A DNA stretch of 64,000 nucleotides, taken from positions 31,031-95,030 of the forward strand of contig JBGSTZ010000111.1 in NCBI GenBank assembly GCA_041736255.1, in the 5' to 3' direction. Source of the stretch: AVCC01 sp041736255 (GTDB lineage Bacteria; Pseudomonadota; Gammaproteobacteria; Burkholderiales; Burkholderiaceae_D). Shown piece after piece: positions 1-8,961 of this stretch. The notes beneath the pieces are model-generated. The model was not told where the DNA came from, did no database searches, and worked only from the letters and a program-made list of their open reading frames with translations. The translations under genes and the position numbers were made by a program. Numbering within the stretch: the first letter of the stretch is position 1; each line of letters opens with the position of its first letter.

Positions 1-1490
1 ACGGTGATGGCGTCAAGCTTGCGATTAAAGGCATTTACATAGCGGGTTGGAAAACCGGTTTCTTCCCATCCATACGAATGCACCAAACGGATTTCGCCAG
101 GCATGTTGAACAGATGCGGCGGGTAGCAGAAGCGCAAGCTGATCTGCGGCTGCCATCCTGCATCCAACGATTTTTGGTGGAGCGCCGCAGCGCTTTGATC
201 GGATGTCATAAACCTGACATCGGGTGTCGTGTCGAGGCCACTTTCGAGGCTGCGCAAAGCGACATTTGCGCCCGCCAGCGAAAAGGCTTTGGCAAGCTCG
301 CGGTTGACTATCGCCAGGCTGTAGCTGGAATCGAACGGCCCTTCGATCTGCCAGCGCATGTCAGCTGGCAGGTCTGCATCTGGCTGTATCGGATTCGCCA
401 CTGGCTGACCCGGATTCGACCGATCTTGCGTCTGAAATTGCGCTAAATACTGCATCAGTTGCGCGCGCACATTTGCGGTTTCGAAGCGCTGCACATTGAT
501 GCGTTGCGCCTGAATCACGCGACGTTTAAGGCTGGGTTCGGAAAACAGCAAGTGTAGCAAGGCAGCCATTTGCGACGGGTTGTTTTCTGCTAGTAGCAAG
601 CCCCCGACGCCGAGTGTGTCGGGAATGCAGCTCCCACCATGCGCCAGCACCGGCACGTCAAACAGCATGGCCTCGATGAGCGGCATGCCGAAACCCTCAT
701 GCTCGCTCAGGCAGATGAACGCGTCGGCCTGGCGATACAACCCTATCAGTTGCGCGTCAGGCACTTTGCCGGTCAACATCACGTTGTTTTCCAGACCGAG
801 TTCCACGATGCGCGCCCGAATCTGGTTTAAGTAATCTCTGCTGGTGGTGCCGCCCGCCAAAATCAGGCGTACCGGCTGATCGGCCAGGCGCTGGTATTCA
901 TACAGTACGTCAAGCAAATCGAGTTGGTGCTTGTTTTCGCAAATGCGTCCGACAAACAGCAAATTGATCGCATCATCCAGGCTCCGTACACTCGCGCTGT
1001 CGTAGGGGGTAGCGCGTACTTTGTCGGTGTCGACCAACAGCGGGATGGTGTGCACATTGCTGTAGCCGGCTTGGCGCAATTCTTCGCTATTGTATTCCGA
1101 GTCCCCGATTGCACCGATAAAATGCGCAGGCCATTGCAGCAACTGCCGACGCCCCAGATCCGCCAAGCGGCGCAGAGCGCCTTCGGCTGGCAACAGTGCT
1201 GACGGTGTGATGTTGTGATAGACCATAATCTTTGGCATGGTCATCTGATCCAGCCATTCGACCTCGTCAAAGCCAAGGCCGAAATGAAACAACATCAATT
1301 GGTCGCTGGCCGGTTGCAGCAGATGGAATGGAATGACCTGGTGGGCCAGTCCGGCCGGAATGTCAACACTATATATTTCCGAAGCAAAGCCTAGTTCGCG
1401 CAGTAAACGTTGTGTGAAAAATATGCCATTAGTGATGCCGTCGCCTATGCAGACAGCCGCGCTGAATTGATGAATTGCTTTAATTTGCAT
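1..1490 (-). CDS. Two-domain glycosyltransferase (GT4-like), 3' end cut by window edge
   Basis: An open frame starts with ATG at 1490 and reads without a stop to the left edge (at least 496 residues). The first domain (about residues 1-370) has GT4 features: MVYHNITPS, LLFVGRICENKHQ and the donor-site motif SEHEGFGMPLIEAM. After a Pro-rich linker a second module begins (IEGPFDSSYSLAIVNREL, then HSYGWEETGFPTRYVNAFNR), which resembles the N-terminal half of another retaining glycosyltransferase, so the protein is bimodular like several polymannan or rhamnan polymerases. Its start overlaps the end of the methyltransferase gene by 11 bp, implying translational coupling. Inferred role: adding D-rhamnose or a related sugar to the O-polysaccharide on the cytoplasmic face. 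Acceptor and linkage cannot be read from the sequence. Confidence 0.85.
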   Translation of the reverse strand, partial: MQIKAIHQFSAAVCIGDGITNGIFFTQRLLRELGFASEIYSVDIPAGLAHQVIPFHLLQPASDQLMLFHFGLGFDEVEWLDQMTMPKIMVYHNITPSALLPAEGALRRLADLGRRQLLQWPAHFIGAIGDSEYNSEELRQAGYSNVHTIPLLVDTDKVRATPYDSASVRSLDDAINLLFVGRICENKHQLDLLDVLYEYQRLADQPVRLILAGGTTSRDYLNQIRARIVELGLENNVMLTGKVPDAQLIGLYRQADAFICLSEHEGFGMPLIEAMLFDVPVLAHGGSCIPDTLGVGGLLLAENNPSQMAALLHLLFSEPSLKRRVIQAQRINVQRFETANVRAQLMQYLAQFQTQDRSNPGQPVANPIQPDADLPADMRWQIEGPFDSSYSLAIVNRELAKAFSLAGANVALRSLESGLDTTPDVRFMTSDQSAAALHQKSLDAGWQPQISLRFCYPPHLFNMPGEIRLVHSYGWEETGFPTRYVNAFNRKLDAIT

Positions 1491-2814
1491 TGGTCTTCCA
1501 GGCTAATACCGCAAAATCCTGCGGACCATAGATTAATTGATTGATACGCCGCGCCAGTTCACTATCCTCGGCCAAATGCATAGCCTCAGGGTAAGGATGC
1601 AGCCGCAGGATTTCCGAACGGGCAAAGCCACGCTGACGCGCCATAAATGCGCCCACGACAGGCACGATCGGATGCAGATGGGTTGGGTCGTAATAAAAAT
1701 TACAGGAGCCGACGATCAAATTTTCGGGATTGGGCGTTTCGAAAATAATCATGCCGTCTGGGCGCAATGCCCGTAACGCAGCATCGAACAAGGCAATCAG
1801 GGTCTCGAACGGTAAATGCTCAATGATATGAAATCCGCTGACGATGGCGACGCTGCCGGGCGGCTGGCGCGCCAGATAATGCACGGCATCTTCTACTTGT
1901 GCATCGAGGCCGCGCTGGCGACAGGCTTCAACCATGTCGCTATCTAGATCAATGCCGATGGCGCTGATGCCCTGTTCCTGCATCAGTTCCAGCCATTCGC
2001 CGCGACCAGCTCCAACATCCACCGCACGCGCGGTCGGGTCGCCGACGTACGATGCTAGATAAGGCAGATAAGCACTGCTGAGGCGATCCTTGATGTCTTC
2101 CCGCGCGCCCCGAAAGCTACCTTCAAACTCGATATAAAAACTGTTCAGATTAGGTTTTGCAGTAACGATAGCCGAATCGGACCCGGATGCCGGTGCGGCA
2201 AGAAGTGCGGGGGTCTGGGATTGCGACCCCTGCTCCTGCTCAATGCGTCGCAAGGACTGGGTCAGCGCGGCAATGCGGTTATCGCGCTCTAGATCGCGCG
2301 AGGTATCTAGCTGCAAACGCGACAGCATGTCTTGTTGGCATTCTATTTGGATGCGCTGTTGTTCGATCAGTTGCGTCAGCGTCAGGGCGTGATCGTGGGT
2401 TTTTTTTGTCAGTTGCTCCAGGGTGTGCTGGATGCGTACCTCGGCCTCCTGTCGGCGCAGAAATTGCTCTGCGATGCCCTGTCGAATCCGGTTCAAAAAC
2501 AGCACCGAATAACACCAGGTTGCAACTGCTCCCAGGCCGGGAACGACGCGAATGCGCTGCTTCAGACTCAGGCCCGGCTGACTTACGTAACGGACCTGGC
2601 GATAAGCCCAGATCGCCAAGCCACCCAGCACAGGAGCACGTTTGATCGCATTGCGCCATCGCTGCGCTGACATGGCAGCACTTGCTGCAAGCGATGGAGT
2701 GATTTGCGCGGGTGCGATGAATAGCGGTACATCGTGCCGGCGGTTAGCGATGATGCAACGTACTCTTTGCGCTACCTCTTCAGAATTTATATTGGGATTA
2801 TTGGGCTGCAGCAT
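1480..2814 (-). CDS. SAM-dependent methyltransferase with N-terminal coiled coil (O-antigen locus)
   Basis: The protein has 444 residues. Residues about 130-205 are rich in Q, E, R and L with heptad-like spacing (RRQEAEVRIQHTLEQLTKK onward), a predicted coiled coil. The C-terminal half is a class I methyltransferase: SAM motif AVDVGAGRGEWLELM, acidic motif GIDLDSDMVE, and a later motif FHIIEHLP followed by FETPNPENL. It lies between glycosyltransferase genes in an ABC-dependent O-antigen operon. By analogy with WbdD, where a methyltransferase and a coiled-coil ruler cap the chain end, it may methylate the non-reducing end and stop elongation. The domain order is reversed relative to WbdD and no kinase domain is present, so this is inference; it could instead methylate internal sugars. 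Confidence 0.85.
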   Translation of the reverse strand: MLQPNNPNINSEEVAQRVRCIIANRRHDVPLFIAPAQITPSLAASAAMSAQRWRNAIKRAPVLGGLAIWAYRQVRYVSQPGLSLKQRIRVVPGLGAVATWCYSVLFLNRIRQGIAEQFLRRQEAEVRIQHTLEQLTKKTHDHALTLTQLIEQQRIQIECQQDMLSRLQLDTSRDLERDNRIAALTQSLRRIEQEQGSQSQTPALLAAPASGSDSAIVTAKPNLNSFYIEFEGSFRGAREDIKDRLSSAYLPYLASYVGDPTARAVDVGAGRGEWLELMQEQGISAIGIDLDSDMVEACRQRGLDAQVEDAVHYLARQPPGSVAIVSGFHIIEHLPFETLIALFDAALRALRPDGMIIFETPNPENLIVGSCNFYYDPTHLHPIVPVVGAFMARQRGFARSEILRLHPYPEAMHLAEDSELARRINQLIYGPQDFAVLAWKTNAN

Positions 2815-2902
2815 AGGCTTTCAAGCAAGGGAAAATTGGGGAATCCATAAGGCCGGGAGTAGGAAGTAGGAGAAAACATATCCAGCCAAGTTGCCAGTGA
2901 CC

Positions 2903-4081
2903 CTACGATTCAGGGTCTGCAAGAAAACTGGTGCATTGTTTCTCTGATATGTATTTTGACCGTTCAGGCCCCGCTCTCTGGCTGACTCTTTGGTACAGGG
3001 AGTAATAGCTTTGCGCCATTTTTTGCGCTGTAAACAATTCCCGGTATCTTTGGTGCGCAGCAACTCCCATGCGGGCAGCAGCCTCGGGCTGGCTCCAGCA
3101 CCGCTGGAGTGCCTGCCTCCACGCATCGACATTGGGCTCAACTGTCCAACCTGTGACCTGGTTCTGATTGACATAGCTGGTTCCGGTTCCAATTTCGCTG
3201 GTAATCATGGGCTTGCCGGCCATAGCGGCTTCCAGCAGGGATATCCCGAAAGCTTCCGAGCGCAGGTGCGATGGAAATACGAAGGCGTAGCACAGCTGTA
3301 GCAGCGCAGCCTTGTCTGGTTCGCTGACCACGCCGACGAAGATCAGATTTTTTAGACCAAGAGCCTCAGCCTGCTGCTTAAGTGCCTGCTCTTCAGGGCC
3401 GCCACCGGCGATGACTACCGGATAATCCAGCCCGCGCAGGGCTTCGAGCAGGATGTGCAAACCCTTGTAATAGCGCAGCACGCCCACGAACAGAAAGAAC
3501 CGCGGTGCCAGACGCTGTCGCCAGGCCTGCAGATTTTCTGGGGTGGCCTGCGGATAGCTGGCCTGGTCCAGCCCGTAGGTAATCATTTCGGTTTTCTCTG
3601 GATAGCGCTGCAGCACTTCGCTGCTGGCCAGATAGTTGGGCGATGTGGCGACAATCCTGTCGACGCTGTGCAGAAAACGGTCGCGCAGCGGACGATACAG
3701 GCGCAGCAGGTTTTTTTGACGAACGATGTCAGAGTGGTAAGTCACAATACTGGGCGTTTTGACGCGCGCCATGAAATGCGCCAGGTCCATGAACGGCCAC
3801 GGAAAATGGTAATGCACCACATCTGCCTGTGCTGCCAAGCGCGCCAGAACGGGAATGACGCGTAGGGAAAAACTATTGGAGGCAATCTCGAAATCCTGTG
3901 GCAGGCGTTGCACGCGCTGGCCATCAACAACCAGCTCTCCACCTTGACCTTGCGTGGTCAACGTCAATATCTGATTGACGGCACCCAGCTTGCTGGTGCC
4001 GCTGCTCAACTGCCGGATGACCTGCGCGATGCCGCCCCAGGTGTCGGGATAGTAGGTTTTGTAAAAATGGAGGATTCGCAT
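2903..4081 (-). CDS. GT4 glycosyltransferase, WbpZ/WbdC-like
   Basis: The protein has 392 residues. It opens with MRILHFYKTYYPDTWGGIAQ, the N-terminal signature of GT4 mannosyl/rhamnosyltransferases such as WbdC and WbpZ, with the Gly-rich acceptor-side loop. The donor-binding half contains FLFVGVLRYYKGLHILLEAL and RSEAFGISLLEAAMAGKPMI, with the EX7E arrangement of the family (E at SEAFG and E at LLEAA). No membrane segment is visible, so it should act at the cytoplasmic face on GDP-sugars made by manC, gmd and rmd. It sits 15 bp after the upstream glycosyltransferase gene and is probably co-transcribed. Predicted role: early D-rhamnose or D-mannose transfer to the lipid-linked primer. The exact linkage is not determinable. 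Confidence 0.87.
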   Translation of the reverse strand: MRILHFYKTYYPDTWGGIAQVIRQLSSGTSKLGAVNQILTLTTQGQGGELVVDGQRVQRLPQDFEIASNSFSLRVIPVLARLAAQADVVHYHFPWPFMDLAHFMARVKTPSIVTYHSDIVRQKNLLRLYRPLRDRFLHSVDRIVATSPNYLASSEVLQRYPEKTEMITYGLDQASYPQATPENLQAWRQRLAPRFFLFVGVLRYYKGLHILLEALRGLDYPVVIAGGGPEEQALKQQAEALGLKNLIFVGVVSEPDKAALLQLCYAFVFPSHLRSEAFGISLLEAAMAGKPMITSEIGTGTSYVNQNQVTGWTVEPNVDAWRQALQRCWSQPEAAARMGVAAHQRYRELFTAQKMAQSYYSLYQRVSQRAGPERSKYISEKQCTSFLADPES

Positions 4082-4096
4082 GCTAGCTGTTTTTGC

Positions 4097-5479
4097 TCAA
4101 TTTATGTGTTGTAGGCGCACGGTACTAGTGTCGGCTGCAAGGCTGCCATTACACTGCGAAAGGATGCGCGCTGTCAGTTGCGCGGTGGCGCCGTTCCAGT
4201 CCGGCCATGACCAGTCCTGCAAAGCCCGGCGTGCCGGAAACAGCCCACTGCTTTCGAAGCGCTGCACCAGATCGGCTAGTGTCTGTGGCTGCGCCAAGTC
4301 GAAATAGGCTGCATAGTCCTGCCCAATTTCACGAAATACCGGAATGTCGCTGACCATCGCCGGCAAGCCGCGCTGCATGGCTTCCACCAGTGGCAGGCCA
4401 AAGCCTTCCACCATGGACGAAAACACCAGTGCACGGGCATGGCGGTAAGCGTATTCCAGGTCGCCGTCATCGGCATTGCCAAACACAAATAGCTTACGTC
4501 CCAGTTCCGCATGGCTGTCGATGCGCTGCATCAAAGCTTTGTTTTTCCAGCCACTGCGGCCGATAAAACACAGCGACACCTCCTGACCAGCGGCCCATGC
4601 CAACTCAAACGCATCGAGCAGGTACGCATGGTTTTTATGAGGGCCTATAGTGCTGACCATCAGATACACTGCTCGATCTTGAAACAGCGCGGTAATCGCA
4701 GGCCTGACAGTTGTGCTAGCAGGCGTGCGGTCGAGCTCGGTACCAAGATTGAAATAGTCGAACCAGGGCACATCCGGTCCGCCATCCGACTGGGGCGTGG
4801 GCCGACACAGAGCGACCTGTTGCCGGACCTGGTCGCGCACTGTAGCCGAAATCATCATAAAACCGTCAGCGTTGCGCGCTATCCATGCAAACCAGTCGCA
4901 GAAGATTTGACTTGAAGCACCGCGAAAGAATTGCGGATGCGTCATCGGGATCAGATCATAAATAAGCGCCACCACCTTTACGCCACGAGCGCGGCAGGAT
5001 TCAACCAGCGAACGATCCATCATTAGCCAGCCGGCATCCAGCAACAACAGTATGTCTCCGCTTTGCATCTGCATCGGTACGCTGCGGCCGGGGTCAAGAA
5101 AAGGCCGCTTCAAAAATCGAGTGATTTGCTTGCCGATGGCGACCGGCGCGGACAAAATGCGGTAGCTCCACCACCACGCCTTTCGTAATAGGGGGCGCGT
5201 CGCTAACCCAAGCTTACGATCCAGACGGGCATGCAACAACTTGCACAGCGCATCGAGTCCGCGCAATATCCGCTCTAATCGGGGCAGCCAGCGCACCGGC
5301 TTACCGATGGGCGCCAACTGTATGACGTGCCGCAGTTGAGAGCCACGAATTATGACTGGCACACATTCAGCCTCGCAGGGCTGATTCAGGCGCGCCACCA
5401 CATTGCGTACCACGCGTGGAATACCGGTGTTAATCTCCGGATTTTCATATACGAAGCTACATTCAATTAACAGTCGCAT
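4097..5479 (-). CDS. GT4 glycosyltransferase
   Basis: The protein has 460 residues. The N terminus (CSFVYENPEINTGIPRVVRN) is a known start type among GT4 enzymes of lipopolysaccharide loci. Donor-site motifs follow: YLMVSTIGPHKNHAYLLDAF, KLFVFGNADDGDLEYAYRHA and SMVEGFGLPLVEAMQRGLPA. A basic stretch around residues 80-140 (RKLGLATRPLLRKAWWWSY, RFLKRPFLDPG) is longer than usual and may help membrane association. It begins 32 bp after the stop of rmd and precedes a second GT4 gene by 15 bp, so it belongs to the same polysaccharide transcript. In the Pseudomonas A-band locus three rhamnosyltransferases (WbpX, WbpY, WbpZ) occupy equivalent positions; which one this matches is unresolved. Confidence 0.86.
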   Translation of the reverse strand: MRLLIECSFVYENPEINTGIPRVVRNVVARLNQPCEAECVPVIIRGSQLRHVIQLAPIGKPVRWLPRLERILRGLDALCKLLHARLDRKLGLATRPLLRKAWWWSYRILSAPVAIGKQITRFLKRPFLDPGRSVPMQMQSGDILLLLDAGWLMMDRSLVESCRARGVKVVALIYDLIPMTHPQFFRGASSQIFCDWFAWIARNADGFMMISATVRDQVRQQVALCRPTPQSDGGPDVPWFDYFNLGTELDRTPASTTVRPAITALFQDRAVYLMVSTIGPHKNHAYLLDAFELAWAAGQEVSLCFIGRSGWKNKALMQRIDSHAELGRKLFVFGNADDGDLEYAYRHARALVFSSMVEGFGLPLVEAMQRGLPAMVSDIPVFREIGQDYAAYFDLAQPQTLADLVQRFESSGLFPARRALQDWSWPDWNGATAQLTARILSQCNGSLAADTSTVRLQHIN

Positions 5480-5511
5480 AACAGTTGCATAACAGTTGCA
5501 TAAGAGGCCGG

Positions 5512-6474
5512 TTAAGAATTGATCGTAAGTTCGTCCTGATACATCCAGGTCAACGTCTCGTGCAAACTGATGGGGGTAAGTTCACCGATGGCGCCAAGCA
5601 ATTTGGCGTTGCAGCCAACCAACCGCTTAACCTCATTGGCGCGCACGAATGCGGGATTGATCCTGACCTCGATTTCATAGCCGGCGATCTGCTCCAGCAT
5701 GCTGATGACGTCCTGCAGCGAATAGCCGCGCCCCGAACAAACATTGAAAGTTTGGCCCGGCGCAGCGGTTTGCACCAGTTTGCGATAGACGTCAACCACG
5801 GTGCGCACATCGGAAAAATCGCGCGCAACATCCAGATTACCCAGTTCGATGACGCTGGCCTGACGCCGGAAATGCGCCACAATCTTGGGCAGCAGAAAGT
5901 TTTCCGTCTGGCCCACGCCGGTGTAGTTGAAAGGCCGAACGATGGTCAGCGGCAGTTTGTTGCGCCACAGGCGCGCCATTTTCTCCATGGCCGACTTGCT
6001 CACTGCGTAATCATTTTCCGGACGCGCCGCGACATGCTCGTCAATCGGCTCCACCGTAGCGTTGCCGTAAATGTTGGCGCTACTGGCTAACAATACTGCA
6101 CGCGGGGCGTGATCGCTGGCAGCCAGCGCCTGCAACAAATTGCGGGTGCCAATCAGGTTGGTGCGATAAATTACCTCGACGTCGTCATGCGCGACATTGG
6201 CAATTGCCGCCAGGTGAAACACTACATCCGCGCGCACATCGGCAATGACTTCATTCAGGCGTTGCTGATCGCACAGGTCGACCTCAAAAATATTATTGGA
6301 GACTGCTTCGCCGCCATGCGCAGTACCGAACACTTCATAGCCGTCTGCTCGCAGTTCCTGCGCCAGATAAGAGCCGGTAAAGCCGCCCAGTCCGGTAATC
6401 AGTGCCCGCCCGCGTGCGGCCGATGGAGTGGGCGGTGCGGGATAAGTGACTCCTGCCGGAAAAGATGGTTTCAT
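5512..6474 (-). CDS. rmd: GDP-6-deoxy-D-mannose (GDP-4-keto-rhamnose) reductase
   Basis: A 320-residue short-chain dehydrogenase of the extended type. The NAD(P) motif is ALITGLGGFTGSYLAQEL (about residues 24-41), the catalytic pair is YAVSK in ENDYAVSKSAMEKMARLW, and RPFNYTGVGQTENFLLPKIV follows, a segment characteristic of Rmd and related GDP-sugar reductases. Rmd reduces GDP-4-keto-6-deoxy-D-mannose to GDP-D-rhamnose. The substrate would be made by Gmd, encoded directly upstream in the same direction (159 bp apart). The presence of rmd rather than fcl (fucose synthase) is the main evidence that this cluster makes D-rhamnose. A GDP-6-deoxy-D-talose type reductase is possible but less likely. 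Confidence 0.88.
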   Translation of the reverse strand: MKPSFPAGVTYPAPPTPSAARGRALITGLGGFTGSYLAQELRADGYEVFGTAHGGEAVSNNIFEVDLCDQQRLNEVIADVRADVVFHLAAIANVAHDDVEVIYRTNLIGTRNLLQALAASDHAPRAVLLASSANIYGNATVEPIDEHVAARPENDYAVSKSAMEKMARLWRNKLPLTIVRPFNYTGVGQTENFLLPKIVAHFRRQASVIELGNLDVARDFSDVRTVVDVYRKLVQTAAPGQTFNVCSGRGYSLQDVISMLEQIAGYEIEVRINPAFVRANEVKRLVGCNAKLLGAIGELTPISLHETLTWMYQDELTINS

Positions 6475-6633
6475 GTTTATTACAGCTCTTCAAATAGTGT
6501 TACGAATTACTCACGGAAAATGCTTCGCGGCACAACCTGCAATATTAGTAACTGTTCAGACTGCAAGGGGAAAGATTTTCTGACGCCATTACCGCCATGC
6601 ACTTCCTGTTTTGCGTGGGCCATGCCCCCTGCT

Positions 6634-7677
6634 TTAAAATGAAATTCCGGATTTATTGCGGCGCATATCCGCTTCCACCATCATCAAACACAGTGTTTCC
6701 AGCGTGGTGCCAGGAGCCCACCCCAATTTACTTTTGGCCTTGGCTGGATTTCCGATCAGCAACTCTACTTCTGCAGGGCGATAAAAGCGAGGATTGATGC
6801 GCACCAATGTTTTGCCGGTTTTGGCACAACGGCCAATTTCATTTTCGGCACTGCCTTTCCAGTCGATGGCGATATCGACAGCCTTGAACGCCAGCGACAC
6901 GAAGTCGCGCACGGTTTCCGAACGATTGGTAGCCAGCACATAGGTGTCCGGCTCATCGGCCTGCAGTATGCGCCACATGCCTTCCACATATTCCTTCGCA
7001 TAACCCCAATCGCGCTTGGCGTCGATGTTGCCCAATTCCAGCACGTCCTGTTTGCCTAACGCAATCTTGGCCACAGCATCGGTTATTTTGCGGGTGACGA
7101 ATTCTAGTCCACGCAGCGGCGACTCGTGATTGAACAGAATGCCACTGGCGCCGAAGATATCGTAGGATTCGCGATAGTTGACTGTGATCCAGTGCGCATA
7201 CAACTTGGCAGCACCGTATGGGCTGCGTGGATAAAACGGGGTGTCTTCGTCTTGCGGCACGGCTTGCACTTTGCCGAACATTTCTGAAGTCGACGCCTGA
7301 TAAAAACGAATTTTGGGATTGACGATGCGGATAGCTTCCAGCAAATGGAGCGGTCCTATGCCGGTGATTTTGGCTGTGGTTACGGGCTGCTGGAAAGATA
7401 CGCCGACAAAACTTTGCGCTGCCAGATTGTAGATTTCAGTAATGGGGCTGTCCTGCAGCAAACGAATACTGGCACCCAAATCGGTAAGGTCATATTCGAC
7501 CAGGCTGAGATTGGGATGTTTGATTACGCCCAGCTCTTCCAGCCGCCAAAAATTGACCGAGCTGGTGCGGCGATAGGTGCCGATGACGTCATAGCCTTTA
7601 GCCAACAATAACTCTGCCAGATAGGCACCATCCTGACCGGTGATCCCGGTGATCACTGCTGTTTTTTTGTTAGTCAT
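6634..7677 (-). CDS. gmd: GDP-mannose 4,6-dehydratase
   Basis: A 347-residue protein that converts GDP-D-mannose to GDP-4-keto-6-deoxy-D-mannose. Visible features: the nucleotide-binding motif TGITGQDGAYLAELLLAKGY at the N terminus, the RTSSVNFWRLEEL segment typical of Gmd, the catalytic tyrosine and lysine in SPYGAAKLYAHWI, and FNHESPLRGLEFVTRKI, where the substrate-contacting NHESP loop is intact. Length matches the family. It is fed by manC (GDP-mannose) and feeds rmd, which lies downstream. The 66 bp before it and the 159 bp after it are the widest gaps in the operon, so an internal promoter is possible but none is obvious. Confidence 0.95.
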   Translation of the reverse strand: MTNKKTAVITGITGQDGAYLAELLLAKGYDVIGTYRRTSSVNFWRLEELGVIKHPNLSLVEYDLTDLGASIRLLQDSPITEIYNLAAQSFVGVSFQQPVTTAKITGIGPLHLLEAIRIVNPKIRFYQASTSEMFGKVQAVPQDEDTPFYPRSPYGAAKLYAHWITVNYRESYDIFGASGILFNHESPLRGLEFVTRKITDAVAKIALGKQDVLELGNIDAKRDWGYAKEYVEGMWRILQADEPDTYVLATNRSETVRDFVSLAFKAVDIAIDWKGSAENEIGRCAKTGKTLVRINPRFYRPAEVELLIGNPAKAKSKLGWAPGTTLETLCLMMVEADMRRNKSGISF

Positions 7678-7743
7678 ACTGCCTTCTAAGACTTAAATAA
7701 TTATGAAATGGACCAGGTATTAAAATACTTTGCATCGCAATTA

Positions 7744-8961
7744 CTATTCCCAAACTACGCTGACCGGCAAATTGCACACGCCGACAAAACTGTTGGCCCG
7801 ATTTGCCGGCGTTACTGCAAAAACCAGCGCCCGGTCCCACCAGTCATAGCTGTCCGCCACGTGGGCTTCGCGTTTATGCAACGCCACGGTAATGCTGTAG
7901 CTGCCCAGGCCCAGCGCCAGATCGGGAAATGCAAAGTCAACCTGAAAAGCTTCTCCTACGGCAGGATGCTGGCTGCTGCTGTCATGATAAAAAGTGTTGG
8001 TGCCGAAGATGTCATTGCCAAGCCGGTCGCGCAACAAAATGCCAACAGTCAGTTCTTCCACTACCTGATGCACGATGCCGCGTACCCGCACGGTCACCGC
8101 TGCATGACTGGAAACGGCGCGGGTAGTGACGCCGTCCAGGAGCAAATCAACATCATCGATCACAGCGCGGCGTGAGCCGGAACGGGTGATTTTTCTGCCA
8201 CCTAAATGCTCGGACTGCGCAATCAGTTCACTGGTTTCCTTGCGCGCAATCATCGCATTGTAGTAATCCAGCACTTCATCCGGAGCCCCTTCCTGCGCGA
8301 CCCGCCCTTGATCAATGAGTATGGCGCGATTGCACAGCGTCTTGACTGCCCCCGGATCGTGAGAAACGAATAAGAGTGTGGTGCCCTGCTCCCGAAAATT
8401 ACGGATGCGATCAAAGCTTTTATGTTGAAAATAGGCATCACCCACTGACAGGGCCTCATCCACAATCAGAATTTCTGGCCGCACGGCAGTAGCGACGCTA
8501 AATGCCAAGCGCACTTGCATGCCGCTGGAATAAGTCCGCACCGGCTGATCAATATAGTCACCGATTTCTGCAAAGGCTTCTATCTCCTGCATACGCGCAC
8601 CGATTTCGTTGCTGTTGAGACCATGCAACTGGGCTGCCATATAAACATTTTGACGACCTGTGAAGTCGGGATGGAAACCCATTCCCAACTCCAGCAGCGC
8701 AGCGATGCGCCCGCCAACTTCCACGCCGCCACAAGTCGGCCTGGCGGTTCCGGTGACGATTTTGAGCAGGGTGCTCTTGCCTGCGCCATTGACGCCGATC
8801 AGGCCAATGGCGTCGCCGGCATTGACTTCGAAGCTAATGTCATGCAACACCCATTTGAGCTCGTGATGCGTACCCAGACCGCACCACTCGGCGACACGTC
8901 CGATTTTATGGTGGTAGCGTTTATAGGCCTTGCCGACATTTTTTACCCGTATGTGTCCCAT
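7744..8961 (-). CDS. wzt: O-antigen ABC exporter ATPase with C-terminal glycan-binding domain
   Basis: A 405-residue protein. The N-terminal ATPase (about 1-240) has Walker A GVNGAGKST, the signature TYSSGMQVRLAFS (SSG variant usual in Wzt/TagH proteins), Walker B ILIVDEALSVGD and switch His in FVSHD. The C-terminal 150 residues (DDVDLLLDGV to the end) form the beta-sandwich seen in Wzt proteins that bind the modified end of a finished O-polysaccharide. Such two-part Wzt proteins export chains only after the end has been capped, which fits the methyltransferase in the same operon. The start codon forms TAATG with the wzm stop, so translation is probably coupled. It pairs with Wzm in the inner membrane. 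Confidence 0.93.
   Translation of the reverse strand: MGHIRVKNVGKAYKRYHHKIGRVAEWCGLGTHHELKWVLHDISFEVNAGDAIGLIGVNGAGKSTLLKIVTGTARPTCGGVEVGGRIAALLELGMGFHPDFTGRQNVYMAAQLHGLNSNEIGARMQEIEAFAEIGDYIDQPVRTYSSGMQVRLAFSVATAVRPEILIVDEALSVGDAYFQHKSFDRIRNFREQGTTLLFVSHDPGAVKTLCNRAILIDQGRVAQEGAPDEVLDYYNAMIARKETSELIAQSEHLGGRKITRSGSRRAVIDDVDLLLDGVTTRAVSSHAAVTVRVRGIVHQVVEELTVGILLRDRLGNDIFGTNTFYHDSSSQHPAVGEAFQVDFAFPDLALGLGSYSITVALHKREAHVADSYDWWDRALVFAVTPANRANSFVGVCNLPVSVVWE

Noticed and set aside
1480..2814. Direct WbdD orthologue
   Set aside because: No kinase domain is visible and the coiled coil precedes the methyltransferase domain, so only a functional analogy is proposed.
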